DNA from: Ditibartonella apis
GTDB lineage: Bacteria > Pseudomonadota > Alphaproteobacteria > Rhizobiales > Rhizobiaceae
Direction: 5' to 3'
Assembly: GCF_001952075.1 (NCBI RefSeq)
Contig: NZ_LXYU01000001.1
Span: 916,732 to 980,731, forward strand
DNA length: 64,000 nucleotides
Below the pieces are notes generated by a model. That model saw nothing but the letters and a program-made list of their open reading frames with translations. It had not been told where the DNA came from and made no database searches. Of the stretch, positions 8,987 through 18,065 are shown one piece after another. Position numbers and translations under genes: made by a program. Position 1 is the first letter of the stretch, and each line of letters begins with the position of its first letter.

Positions 8987-10174
8987 TTAAACTTCAATCT
9001 CTTCATTGCGCACGAAACTGTCTTTCATGCCGAAAGCGGGAAGTCCGCCAACTTCGCTTAAGGCGTGTTTGACAAATTGGTCATCGACAAGGTCTTTGGC
9101 CGCAAAAGCCGGATCAAGTGTTTGAAGAAACGCGTTATCACCTTCGATCAAAGTGTCTTTCAGCCGTCTTACCAGTTCTTCTGTGTAGCTCGGATAGGGA
9201 TAGGGTTGAAAATCTATGCGCTTCTCAAGCCAGTCCGGGTGGATGATTGCACCCGATTTTTCATAAAACCGGTTATCATCCTCGGTTGAAACAAGAACAC
9301 GTTTGAGAACATCGGAACCGAAAGGCATATATTTGTTCGGATTTTCTTTGGAAAGAAGAAGCGCTGTTTCTTCGCGGTTCGTTGCTGTCCACAATTGTGC
9401 TTTGACCATGGCCGAAACCACTTTTTGCGACCATTCTGGGCGCTCTTTCAGGTCTTTTTCCTGCATACAGACAAGACAGCAGGCATGGTCACGCCAGACA
9501 TCGGCCGTAAATCTTGCAAGCTTTGAAACTTTGGCAGCTTCACCTGCCGCATTGAAGGGTTCTGCAACGATAAAGCCCGAAACCTGACCATTAGCAACCG
9601 CCGGTATCATATCCGATGGGGCCATGATCACCATATTGACTTCATTTTTTTCAATTGTGCCGCTTTTTCTGGAAACGGGGGTCAAGCCGTTTTTGCGCAA
9701 GATCATTTGCAATACAACTGTGTGGATTGAATACCAGAATGGAATAGCAACGTTTTTGCCGCCAAGATCGGAAATGGAATTTATGTCATTGGCAACAGAA
9801 AAACCGGAGCCGCTCATATGGTTCCATGCAACGACTTTAAGCGGCGCCTTGCTTGAATAGCGTGCCCAGATAGCGATTGGCGAAAGAACATGCATCACAT
9901 TGATCTGGCCGGCAAAAAAAGCTTCTACAATTTGTGACCAGCTCCGGAAGAGAACCGGTTTTTCGGCTTTCAAACCTTCATTTTCAAAAAAACCTTTACC
10001 ATGAGCCACAAGCAAAGCTGTTGCGTCGGTGATAGGCAAATAGCCGACTTTTACCGGCTCATCCTTTTCCTGTGATTTCGCTCTTCCGATATTTAAAAAC
10101 GGCAAAGCGCCACTTGCCGTCAATAAAGCGGATAGCCGCAAAATGTCGCGGCGGGAAAAATACTCATCTTTCAT
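8987..10174 (-). CDS. ABC transporter substrate-binding protein (NrtA/SsuA-like), twin-arginine signal
   Basis: Periplasmic binding protein of 395 aa. The N-terminus has a twin-arginine motif SRRDILRLSA (residues 7-16), then a hydrophobic stretch ending near AKSQ, so Tat export in a folded state is likely. The body has the NMT1/SsuA fold marker YLPITDATALLVAHGKGFFE and the lobe-2 segment GFIVAEPFNAAGEA. It is longer than SsuA (about 320 aa) and closer in size to NrtA-like proteins, with an extra C-terminal region that starts near PDWLEKRIDFQPYPYPSYTEELV. The start overlaps the end of the ATPase gene by 11 bases, showing translational coupling. The ligand is unknown. Confidence 0.88.
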   Translation of the reverse strand: MKDEYFSRRDILRLSALLTASGALPFLNIGRAKSQEKDEPVKVGYLPITDATALLVAHGKGFFENEGLKAEKPVLFRSWSQIVEAFFAGQINVMHVLSPIAIWARYSSKAPLKVVAWNHMSGSGFSVANDINSISDLGGKNVAIPFWYSIHTVVLQMILRKNGLTPVSRKSGTIEKNEVNMVIMAPSDMIPAVANGQVSGFIVAEPFNAAGEAAKVSKLARFTADVWRDHACCLVCMQEKDLKERPEWSQKVVSAMVKAQLWTATNREETALLLSKENPNKYMPFGSDVLKRVLVSTEDDNRFYEKSGAIIHPDWLEKRIDFQPYPYPSYTEELVRRLKDTLIEGDNAFLQTLDPAFAAKDLVDDQFVKHALSEVGGLPAFGMKDSFVRNEEIEV

Positions 10175-10955
10175 ATTTCATCTCTTTTTTAAGTCCTGCA
10201 TCTCTCAAAGCTGCAAGTATTTCGATACGGATTTTGCCAAGTTCTTCGACAAAATTATTGCGTGGCTTGGGGAAATTGATTGTCCACGTGCCGATAATGT
10301 TTGCCGGTTTTCCGCCAAGCAGAATAATGCGTTCGCTAACAAGCAATGCCTCGTCAATATCGTGAGTGACAAGAAGTGTTGAAGCGGAGAACTCTTTAAC
10401 GAGTTTAATCAGCAGATTTTGCATATCCTGCCGCGTCAATTCATCAAGTGCGCCGAACGGTTCATCCAGAAAAAGCACTTCCGGATTTCTTGCAAAACAA
10501 CGCGCCAATCCTGCCCGCTGTGCCATCCCGCCGGAAAGCTCGGATGGTCTCAATTTACGTGCATAATCAAGCCCAACTTCATGGATCGCTTTATTCACCC
10601 GATTTTGCCGTTCGCGTTTTTCAAGCTTCTCGCGGTTTTTGAAATCAAGGCCAAAGGCCACATTTTTTTCCAATGTCAGCCACGGCAATAAACCCGGATT
10701 TTGAAAGGCCACAGCAATATTCGGGTCAACACGGGTAAGCTCTTTGCCGTGAACAAAAATATGTCCGCCATTCGGCTTTTGCAGGCCGGAAAGCACACGT
10801 AAAAGGCTTGATTTTCCAACACCACTGGGCCCCAGAATGGAAACAGTTTCATTCTTTCCGATTGCAAGGTTGAAATTCTCAAGAATAGCGGGTGCATCGT
10901 CGCGATATCGCAAAACGATGTTTTTTGCTTCAAGAAGGGGGGCTTTTTCTGTCAT
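10164..10955 (-). CDS. ABC transporter ATP-binding protein, SsuB/TauB/NrtD family
   Basis: Cytoplasmic ATPase of 263 aa with Walker A GPSGVGKSS, Q-loop AFQNPGLLPWLT, signature LSGGMAQRAGLARC, Walker B VLFLDEPFGALD and H-loop LVTHDIDEAL. The first-half layout and the DEPFGALDELTRQDMQ segment are typical of the nitrate/sulfonate/taurine group. The gene sits between the flavoprotein gene (25-bp gap) and the binding-protein gene (11-bp overlap). Confidence 0.93.
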   Translation of the reverse strand: MTEKAPLLEAKNIVLRYRDDAPAILENFNLAIGKNETVSILGPSGVGKSSLLRVLSGLQKPNGGHIFVHGKELTRVDPNIAVAFQNPGLLPWLTLEKNVAFGLDFKNREKLEKRERQNRVNKAIHEVGLDYARKLRPSELSGGMAQRAGLARCFARNPEVLFLDEPFGALDELTRQDMQNLLIKLVKEFSASTLLVTHDIDEALLVSERIILLGGKPANIIGTWTINFPKPRNNFVEELGKIRIEILAALRDAGLKKEMKYER

Positions 10956-10980
10956 GAATTTGAATGGATAAACGGGTTAA

Positions 10981-12039
10981 TCATGCCAAGGCTTTTTTAA
11001 GCTGCGTGACACTGGGGGTAATAATGGGAACAAAACTTGCCTCGCGCAAACGACGGGGAAAACCTTCGGCAGTCTCAATGAGATAGGCACCACCGCCACG
11101 GGTTTCCAATTCAAGCAGAACCGCTTTCCAGAGCCAGTCGGTCAAGCTGATACGTAGCCTGAATAGGTCTTCGGGAGCGTCGACAAAATGGTGATTGTTT
11201 ACGCCTTTGAAAAGTGCGTCGCGCAAGTTTGAAAGTTCTTTTTCTGTCTCGTCTATATCGCCTTTGAGCGACGCTCTTCGGGCATTGAAATGTTTTTTGG
11301 CTTCGTCAATAAAGCGCGCTGCCAATCCTGAAAATAGCCCGCATTGAAGTGCGATAAAAGCCGGACGCAATGTTTTCAGCCATTCGGCAATATTGTCATG
11401 CAAAATCCGGTCAGCCGTCAAAGCAACTTTATCCATGGTGATCGCTTTTGTACCGCTTGAGCGCAAAGCCAATAAATCGAGCGATTGGACCGTGACGCCT
11501 TTGTCGCTATTTTCGAGACTAAAAACTACGGCGCGTCCGTTATCAAGTTCCGCTGCACAGGCTGCAAAAAAGCCTTGGCAGTCGATATTGGTAATCCATG
11601 GCATTTTACCGGTAAGGTGATAAATGCCATTGTCAAGCGAGGCAAAATTTTCCATTTTTTCAAGGCCGCAAAGATGCTTCATCAAATTGGAAAGGCCGGC
11701 AGAACCGGCCATTTTCCCTGATGTCAGTAACGGCAATTGACGGCTTTTGAGCGTTTCATTCGGGCTTTGCAAAACGCATTCGATATAAGCGCGGTGCGCC
11801 CATAAGACGAAGGCAGCAGTGAACGAGGAATAGGCAATGTCGGAAATTGTCAAAATAGCATGGGCAATGGTTTTGCCATCGCCACCGAATTTTTCCGGCA
11901 CACCTACGCCGGTCAATTTTTCTTTTGCCAAGCGCTCCAATATAATTTTCGAGGATTGAAACGTGGTGTCCCATTCCTCTGCATGGGCTTCAGCCCATGG
12001 ATAGAGCTTATTGAAGCCCTTCAAACAAGGGGATAACAT
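10981..12039 (-). CDS. Acyl-CoA dehydrogenase-like flavoprotein (SfnB/DszC-type)
   Basis: 352-aa protein of the acyl-CoA dehydrogenase fold. Features include GVGVPEKFGGDGKTIAHAILTISDIAYSSFTAAFVLWAH in the N-terminal helical domain, and a beta domain containing FSLENSDKGVTVQSLDLLALRSSGT with the C-terminal helical domain after it. Members next to SsuABC-type importers (SfnB, DszC, sulfur-acquisition oxidoreductases) are FMN-dependent and act on sulfur compounds; that role is inferred from context. The start is uncertain. I choose ATG 12039, two bases after the stop of a small upstream ORF; a GTG at 12084 would add 15 residues. It is the first large gene of the operon. Confidence 0.75.
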   Translation of the reverse strand: MLSPCLKGFNKLYPWAEAHAEEWDTTFQSSKIILERLAKEKLTGVGVPEKFGGDGKTIAHAILTISDIAYSSFTAAFVLWAHRAYIECVLQSPNETLKSRQLPLLTSGKMAGSAGLSNLMKHLCGLEKMENFASLDNGIYHLTGKMPWITNIDCQGFFAACAAELDNGRAVVFSLENSDKGVTVQSLDLLALRSSGTKAITMDKVALTADRILHDNIAEWLKTLRPAFIALQCGLFSGLAARFIDEAKKHFNARRASLKGDIDETEKELSNLRDALFKGVNNHHFVDAPEDLFRLRISLTDWLWKAVLLELETRGGGAYLIETAEGFPRRLREASFVPIITPSVTQLKKALA

Positions 12040-12041
12040 TT

Positions 12042-12152
12042 TTAAAATTGCCTGTTGATGAGGGGTGAAGAAAAAGACAAGCACCGCTTTTTCTCGCCGC
12101 TCTTGAAGAAAGGCGCGATTGAAAAAACGTTGAATTGTAAAGGAAGAGACAT
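12042..12152 (-). CDS. Small ORF translationally coupled to the flavoprotein gene
   Basis: A 36-codon frame (begins MSLPLQFNVFSIAPFFKSGE, one Cys at residue 24) whose ATG follows GCGGGG. Its TAA ends two bases before the ATG of the flavoprotein gene. No family is recognised. The arrangement suits a leader peptide or coupling cistron that controls translation of the sulfur-type operon. It could also be fortuitous, because the flavoprotein frame stays open upstream across this stretch and might start earlier. Confidence 0.35.
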   Translation of the reverse strand: MSLPLQFNVFSIAPFFKSGEKKRCLSFSSPLINRQF

Positions 12153-12990
12153 TTTAATTCCCCGCAAACTTGCTATGGACAAACCTAATATTTCTTCTTT
12201 TCACGAATTGTTCAACCTTTTATTTTTTTATTTGCGAAAAATATTTTCTCCCTTTTAAAAAAATTTAAATAAATTTTTTAAAGAGTTTTTTGAGCAAAAT
12301 GTGAAAAATAACCCGTTTTCCCTCAGGAAAACGAGCTGATTTCCCCTGATTTTTGAAGGCAGAATTTTTCATTTGTTGAACAATTCTCGTTCAGTGACGT
12401 AAAAAATTTTAAAAAATAAATTTTTTAAAAAGTATTTGGATAAGGCATGAAATCCAAATTTTCATAATTTACCACGAGTAGCAAAAAGGCGATAGTGACA
12501 GGCAAGATCGCCAAGGACAAAGCTGAAAACGCTTTTTCAGTTTATCATTCAAACGGTGCAGGCAAATTGTGGTGAATAAATTGTGCAGGTCGAAGAGAGC
12601 GTCATAGTCGCTTGAATTTTGCCGTCTGCCATAATTTGAGGATAATGCTGCAAGGTTTAACATCCTCACCACTTGGAAGGTCGCGGAAGATAGGTGAAAA
12701 AGGTCACAAAGAGGTGCGATCGGGGGAGTGAGATCGGGAAGCAGGCGAAAAGAATAACCAGCCTTAAAAAAATAGGTATGACCAGCAGGGGTGGGGTTGG
12801 CATGGTGTGGGGGAGTTTCCGGACAACAGCCGGTAAGCGGTGTTATAAAGGGAATGAAGTTAAAAAATTTTTCAATTCATTTTCGCAGGTCATGATAGCA
12901 AACTAAAGGGCTGCAAGCATGATGTTGCCACACTCACAGTCCTTTTTATCAAAAGCATTTTTAAAACCCAAAAGAGAACAAGCCGCTTTG
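12153..12990. other. AT-rich intergenic region between sulfur-type operon and lldD
   Basis: About 840 bp, with long A/T runs near 12219-12300 and 12405-12440. It holds one clear hairpin, CGTTTTCC-ctca-GGAAAACG (12314-12333), upstream of the sulfur-type operon. A minus-strand frame at 12469-12672 has no family features. Nothing else is recognised. Confidence 0.45.
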
Positions 12991-13001
12991 TGCGGTTCAT
13001 G

Positions 13002-13041
13002 GAAAATCGACTTGTTTCATGCTTTTGCAATGTCGATTTTC
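13002..13041. repeat. Inverted repeat just downstream of lldD
   Basis: GAAAATCGAC (13002-13011) and GTCGATTTTC (13032-13041) are perfect 10-bp arms with a 20-base loop, starting 12 bases beyond the lldD stop. No long T-run follows on the minus strand, so it may be a 3-prime mRNA-stabilising structure or a weak terminator. Confidence 0.5.
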
Positions 13042-13052
13042 AAGGCTGTTTT

Positions 13053-14189
13053 TCAATCTTTTACAAGCATATCCGCATTGATATCGGCAATTTTTTTGGC
13101 GCCTGTCAATGTCATTGCAACACGCATCTCCTTGGCTATGAGATCAAGCATATTGGCAACGCCTTTTTCACCTTCGGTTGCCAATGCATAAGCAAATGCA
13201 CGGCCAAGCATAACTGTATCGGCTCCAAGTGCAATCATGCGCACAACATCAAGGCCTGAACGCACACCGCTATCAACAAGAACTTTGAGATCGGGTTTTA
13301 AGACTTCTGCAATTTTTGGTAATGCCCTGACAGTTGAAGGCACACCATCAAGCTGACGCCCGCCATGGTTGGAAACAATAACGCCATCAGCACCGAAACG
13401 CACAGCATCGCGGGCATCTTCGACGTCGAGAATGCCTTTGATAAGCATTGGACCCTTCCAGAATTCACGAATCCATTCAAGATCTTTCCAGCTTATCGAA
13501 GGGTCGAAATTGGCACCTAGCCAACCGATATAATCTTCCAGATTGGTCGGTTTTCCGCGATAGGTGGAAATATTGCCAAGGTCGTGGGGCCTTCCCATGA
13601 TGCCGACATCGTAAGCCCAAGCTGGGTGAAGAACGGCTTGTGTATATTGGCGCAATTTGGCAAACGGGCCTGACATACCGGAATGGCGGTCACGATAACG
13701 GGCCCCCGGAACCGGCATATCGACGGTGAAAACCAACGTTTTGATGCCTTGGGCGGCCGCCCGTTCAAGAACATTTTTCATGAAACCGCGGTCTTTAAGA
13801 ACATAAAGCTGGAACCAGATGGGGTTTGGAACTTGCGCCTGAACTTCTTCAATCGGGCAGACAGAAACAGTCGAGAGTGTAAAGGGGATACCGCGTGATT
13901 GGGCGGCTTTGGCTGCCTGAACTTCACCACGGCGCGCATACATGCCGGTAAGCCCCACTGGTGAAAGTGCCACCGGCATTTTCATTTTTTCGCCGAAAAG
14001 CTCGGTTTCAAGACTGAGCTCCGACATGTTTTTCAAAATGCGTTGGCGAAGCGCAATATCGGAAAGATCTGTTGTATTGCGTTGCAGGGTACGCTCTGCA
14101 TAAGCACCGCCATCAATATAATGAAAGAGAAATGGAGGGAGTTTGCGTCGCGCACCTTCGCGATAGTCTGAAATAGAAGATATAATCAT
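13053..14189 (-). CDS. lldD: FMN-dependent L-lactate dehydrogenase
   Basis: Membrane-associated flavoenzyme (378 aa) oxidising L-lactate to pyruvate with electrons passed to the quinone pool. The sequence follows E. coli LldD almost end to end: [20 protein letters not shown] at the start, PIEEV after FTLSTVSVC, the FMN/active-site block [19 protein letters not shown] with the catalytic His, and [20 protein letters not shown]. The ATG at 14189 matches the homologues' N-terminus; an upstream frame adds 11 unrelated residues. It lies 250 bases behind lldP, on the same strand. Together with cytochrome bd it gives lactate-driven respiration. Confidence 0.96.
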   Translation of the reverse strand: MIISSISDYREGARRKLPPFLFHYIDGGAYAERTLQRNTTDLSDIALRQRILKNMSELSLETELFGEKMKMPVALSPVGLTGMYARRGEVQAAKAAQSRGIPFTLSTVSVCPIEEVQAQVPNPIWFQLYVLKDRGFMKNVLERAAAQGIKTLVFTVDMPVPGARYRDRHSGMSGPFAKLRQYTQAVLHPAWAYDVGIMGRPHDLGNISTYRGKPTNLEDYIGWLGANFDPSISWKDLEWIREFWKGPMLIKGILDVEDARDAVRFGADGVIVSNHGGRQLDGVPSTVRALPKIAEVLKPDLKVLVDSGVRSGLDVVRMIALGADTVMLGRAFAYALATEGEKGVANMLDLIAKEMRVAMTLTGAKKIADINADMLVKD

Positions 14190-14314
14190 TTCTTTACCCG
14201 TCTTGTTAGTCGTGAGGATCAAAGTCCGTTACAAATCCGGCAAAGTGGTTGCCAAAAAAGTGCCTTATGAAAGAAATTATATTTCCAGTTAAATGCATTT
14301 CTGCGGAAGATCAG

Positions 14315-14395
14315 TCACATCTATTGTGATTGTTACTTCAGGAAATGCGAGTGAATATTCCACGGTGCCTGATCTATTGGTGTGGAATATTTCAC
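14315..14395. repeat. Inverted repeats in the lldP-lldD spacer
   Basis: A long imperfect inverted repeat, GTGAATATTCCAC (14351-14363) and GTGGAATATTTCAC (14382-14395, one extra T), encloses an 18-base loop. A smaller pair TCACA-tctat-TGTGA sits at 14315-14329. They lie between lldP and lldD and could form a hairpin that lets lldP and lldD be expressed at different levels, or an operator. The plus-strand side is followed by TCTTTTTATTT, but no plus-strand gene precedes it. Confidence 0.5.
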
Positions 14396-14440
14396 TCTTT
14401 TTATTTAAACAGGAAACATCCGGTAAAAGTAAAATCAATA

Positions 14441-16084
14441 TTACGGGATCATCCACGGAAGAACATATCCCTGAAGCGTTGTCATAATACCGGCAATGGC
14501 ACAAAGCCCCAGCGAATATTTGACAGTATAGCGGAAAAGGTCGGATTCTTTCCCGACAAGTCCGACAGCCGCACAGGCAATTGCAATCGACTGAGGCGAA
14601 ATCATCTTGCCGGTAACGCCGCCCGTACTGTTGACTGCAACAAGCAGAACATCCGAAACGCCGATCTGATGGGCTGTGGTTGCTTGCAAGGCACCGAACA
14701 GAGCATTGGAAGACGTATCCGAACCGGTAACAAAAACACCAAGCCAGCCGAGAAATGGCGAAAAGAATGTAAAACTTTTACCCGTCTGTGACAAAGCCAG
14801 TGCCAATGTGGAAGAAAGCCCCGAATAATTGGCAATAAAAGCAAAAGCAAGAACAATACCGATCGAATAAATCGGAAGGGCAAGTTCTTTCAGCGTCATG
14901 CCGAAAACGCCAATGGCGCGAGCGGGACGCATTTTTAAAACAAAAGTACTGACGACTGCTGCAAGGATAATTGCGGTTCCTGTTGCTGAAAACCAGTCGA
15001 ATTTATAAACGGCGCTGATTTTGGAATCTGTTGCAACAATAGGCGCGGTTTTGACAATAATATTATTGAGGAATGATACGTCGAAACTTAACACCCAGCT
15101 TTCCAATGCCCCGCCTTTGGCAAAAAGTTTTTTGAAAGGCGCGATGCTCCAAACCATAACAAAAATGGTCAATATGATAAAAGGCGACCATGCCTTGATA
15201 ATTTCTCCCGTTGAATAATGGGGAATTTCTTCTTTGGGGGCAGCTTCGCTTTCGTCAAAACGGAAAATGCGTTTTGGCTGCCAGAGGCGCAAGAAAAGCG
15301 GCAAAACAACGAGTGTTGCAATAGCGGCTGTAATATCAGGCAATTCGGGCCCGAAATAATTGGAAGTCAGGAATTGGACAATCGCAAATGTGCCGCCACC
15401 AACAAGCACAGCTGGCCATGTTTCGCGGACGCCGCGCCAACCATCCATGATAATCACAAGCATGAAGGGAACAAATACCGAAAGAAACGGCAATTGCCGT
15501 CCAGCCATCTGGCTTAATAAAAACGGGTCGAGATTTGAAACCTGTCCGGCAACAATAATCGGAATTCCCATAGCGCCGAAAGCAACCGGGGCAGTATTGG
15601 CAATAAGACAAAGGCCGGCCGCATAAAGCGGGCGAAAGCCTAACCCTGCAAGAAGGGCAGCAGTAATCGCAACCGGTGCACCGAAACCGGCAGCACCTTC
15701 AAGGAAAGCACCGAAAGCAAACCCCACCAGAATGAGCTGTAGGCGCTGGTCTTCGGTAATCCCCAAAATGGAATGTCGCACAATATTGAAGTCACCTGTG
15801 ACAACCGAGATTTTATAAAGAAACACCGCGCCAACGATAATCCACGCAATCGGCCACAAACCGTAGAAAAAACCATAAATGGCGGATGAAATTGCCGGTC
15901 CAATCGGCATGCCATAGACAAAAACGGCAATTAAAAATGACAGGATAACGGTAATTGTACCGGCGACATGTCCTTTCAAACGAAGAAGTGTCAAAGCCAG
16001 AAAGAAAAAGATTATCGGTATTGCGGCAATCAGTGCAGATAACCATAGATTGCCAACCGGAACATAATTCTGCATCCACGTCAT
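14441..16084 (-). CDS. lldP: L-lactate permease
   Basis: Inner-membrane lactate/H+ symporter of 547 aa in the LctP family with about 12-14 helices. Recognisable segments are [20 protein letters not shown] at the N-terminus, [21 protein letters not shown], and [17 protein letters not shown] near residue 450. The ATG is preceded by an excellent ribosome site (GGGAGGAG). It is followed by lldD on the same strand, giving an uptake plus oxidation module for L-lactate, an abundant product of lactic bacteria in gut settings (context inference). Confidence 0.95.
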   Translation of the reverse strand: MTWMQNYVPVGNLWLSALIAAIPIIFFFLALTLLRLKGHVAGTITVILSFLIAVFVYGMPIGPAISSAIYGFFYGLWPIAWIIVGAVFLYKISVVTGDFNIVRHSILGITEDQRLQLILVGFAFGAFLEGAAGFGAPVAITAALLAGLGFRPLYAAGLCLIANTAPVAFGAMGIPIIVAGQVSNLDPFLLSQMAGRQLPFLSVFVPFMLVIIMDGWRGVRETWPAVLVGGGTFAIVQFLTSNYFGPELPDITAAIATLVVLPLFLRLWQPKRIFRFDESEAAPKEEIPHYSTGEIIKAWSPFIILTIFVMVWSIAPFKKLFAKGGALESWVLSFDVSFLNNIIVKTAPIVATDSKISAVYKFDWFSATGTAIILAAVVSTFVLKMRPARAIGVFGMTLKELALPIYSIGIVLAFAFIANYSGLSSTLALALSQTGKSFTFFSPFLGWLGVFVTGSDTSSNALFGALQATTAHQIGVSDVLLVAVNSTGGVTGKMISPQSIAIACAAVGLVGKESDLFRYTVKYSLGLCAIAGIMTTLQGYVLPWMIP

Positions 16085-16763
16085 TGTTTTCTCCTCCCAA
16101 TACGTGTGCGGTAAATGTTTGTTGGTAAATAATAAGGCTGAAGAAAACTAAAACGTCAATTTATTTTAGATTAAAATTTGCATATATGAACCAGAAATAG
16201 GCTTATATTTGAAAATATGTGAGTAATTATTATAAAAATTATAAAAATGAATATTTTTAAAAGCAAATCCGGTTTTAAGGCATTTTCCATAATGTTTTAT
16301 GATTTTTTGAGGCCGAAAGCCAAGCTTTCAAAACAGGTTAAAAAATATCTTTGTTCTGCATTTGGTTACGCAGACAGGCGCTCATCAACGCATAGCGCCA
16401 GTTTTTGAATAAAATGCCGATCTACTCAAGAAGGAGTCTGCTATCGAAGAAAAGTCGGCTCTTGAAAAGTGATAGAGGCCGGTTTTTACGAGTGTGATTT
16501 TTGGGGGCTGGGTATGAGAATAAAAAGGGGACAAGAAAAATCCAATTCCTTTCACTTCTTTGACAGCCGATAAAAGCAGGGCAATTTTTAAAAACAGTTT
16601 AATAACTCAGTTTTTCAAGCCGGCACCGGCGACATACCGGCTTTTTTAAACTTATATTTGTTACCGCTCACCTTTCAAACGTCGGGGATTTATTATCGGT
16701 CGCTCTTCAGCCGCCGGGGAAATCTCGTGACTATAGGTGTTCCAGTGTTAGTCTCGCCACCGA
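16085..16763. other. Intergenic region upstream of lldP
   Basis: About 680 bp with AT-rich sequence near lldP (16120-16270) that probably holds its promoter, then no recognisable gene. A stem AAGCCGG (16617-16623) with CCGGCTT (16637-16643) followed by TTTTT resembles a plus-strand terminator, but there is no plus-strand gene upstream. On the minus strand it lies 120 bases after the siderophore-interacting gene without a T-run. Confidence 0.45.
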
Positions 16764-17618
16764 TCAAGCCGGAATGTCGAATTCATCAAAATCTTTTTCG
16801 GTTTTTCCCTGTGCAATAAGCTCGTTATAATATTTGCCGCGAATTTTCTCTATTTCCGAGCTGGCAAGCCCGAGACGCCAATATCCGATGGCTTTGATAT
16901 TCTGCTTTTTCACATTGCAGTTCGCTATGAAATGTTTCCTGATTGCACGGGCTTCTTCCCGTTCGCAAGCAATCCAGATATGACAATTTTCGGCATCGGT
17001 GATCTTTGCAGACGAGTGAACAAGAAAACCGGTTTGCCCAGGATGTTCATCTTCCTTTCGCACATAGATATGTTTTTTGACTCCCTTTATATCGGGCAGT
17101 TCACCGGCTGCTTCTGCCGTTGCGGATTCGATATAGATTTCGGCTTCGGTATTTTCCGGCCAATGGGAAAGAATGGAAAAAATGGCCGGAATGGCGGTTT
17201 CATCGGCAAAGAGCTTCAGCTTTTTATTTTTATATTCTTCCGTTGAAAATTGTGGGCGCGGACCAATCAAATAAGCATGAGATGCGGCTTTCAAACTTTG
17301 AAGCCAGTTGATAGCGGGGCTTTCCCCTTCATGTTTGACAAAATCGACTTCGATTTCATGTGTCGCGGGATTAAAAGAACGGATTGTATAAATCCGGTAA
17401 ACCTTGCGGCCTTGTCCGGTTTCGCCGATCTCGAAACGCACGGCAACATTTGCCTGTTGCCATTCAATCGGGTTTGTCGGGTTGATTGTTCCGGTCAGGC
17501 GGACGAGGTGGGAAAAAGGTTCATAAATCCGGTTGACCGTTAGTTCAAGACGCTCCATCCCGTCCATGTGGTTTTCCGGCGTGAGTTCAGCCGTATTCCT
17601 GTTTTTTGTCTTTTCCAT
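16764..17618 (-). CDS. Siderophore-interacting protein (FAD-dependent ferric-siderophore reductase)
   Basis: Cytoplasmic flavoprotein of 284 aa, ViuB/SIP family, which reduces ferric chelates after import. The FAD-binding barrel shows RKVYRIYTIRSFNPATHEIEVDFV (the RxYTxR flavin motif near residues 71-95). The NAD(P)H-binding half shows YLIGPRPQF, ADETAIPAIFSIL and HIWIACEREEARAIRKHF, ending in the family's GYWRLG. The gene lies downstream of an ABC pair of the YbtPQ/IrtAB type; in mycobacterial IrtA the same SIP domain is fused to the transporter. This supports a joint role in metallophore use. Confidence 0.9.
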   Translation of the reverse strand: MEKTKNRNTAELTPENHMDGMERLELTVNRIYEPFSHLVRLTGTINPTNPIEWQQANVAVRFEIGETGQGRKVYRIYTIRSFNPATHEIEVDFVKHEGESPAINWLQSLKAASHAYLIGPRPQFSTEEYKNKKLKLFADETAIPAIFSILSHWPENTEAEIYIESATAEAAGELPDIKGVKKHIYVRKEDEHPGQTGFLVHSSAKITDAENCHIWIACEREEARAIRKHFIANCNVKKQNIKAIGYWRLGLASSEIEKIRGKYYNELIAQGKTEKDFDEFDIPA

Positions 17619-18065
17619 CTCTTAAGCTCCCGCACCGATTGTTTTTTTGGGTTTTAAAAGTATAGATGAATAATAATGAATATAATAGTCAAGTTTTTAG
17701 TAAACCGGTATTGAAGAAAATATCGCTGTCTGTCAATCAGGTTTTTACATCGTTTACCGGCCTGCCGGAAGTTTGCCAGAATGAACAGTGCTTATCCTTG
17801 GATGACCGGCCATTCCAGGAAATAGTGAGTTCCTTCAAATTGCGCCTGTTGGCGGACAAGGTGACGTGTAATTTTTCTATACAAAGCGTGCTCTCCAATT
17901 TTCACATAAAGGGCATACTACTGCATTCTTTCCCGCAAAGAGCGTGCCGTTGTATTTGACAATTCTCGGGGACGAAGCTTGAAGATCAGCTCTTCGAGCC
18001 CGGAAAAGCTTGTAATTTCGAGTGTGATTGGCGGCTGCTGGTTTCGCTTTTTGTTTGCCTTAGGA
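17619..18065. other. Spacer between ABC pair and SIP gene, with coding-like trace
   Basis: About 450 bp. A plus-strand frame at 17666-17959 lacks a ribosome site and family features. On the minus strand, directly behind the ABC gene, a frame from 18064 to 17792 is open for 90 codons apart from a single TAG; it is listed as a possible pseudogene. Confidence 0.4.
17792..18064 (-). pseudogene. Possible decayed ORF behind the ABC exporter/importer pair
   Basis: The minus-strand frame starting two bases after the ABC stop codon reads PKANKKRNQQPPITLEITSF and continues 48 codons to a TAG at 17918-17920. The same frame then continues for 41 codons, including GEHALYRKITRHLVRQQAQF, to a TAA. It has no ATG and no recognised family. 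Its amino-acid make-up looks protein-like. It may be a remnant of a gene that once followed the transporter. Confidence 0.25.

Noticed and set aside
12469-12672. 67-codon minus-strand frame in the AT-rich spacer before lldD
   Set aside because: Low-complexity composition, no ribosome site, no family features.
17666-17959. 97-codon plus-strand frame starting MNNNEYNSQV
   Set aside because: No ribosome site, no recognisable family, and it overlaps a more protein-like broken frame on the other strand.
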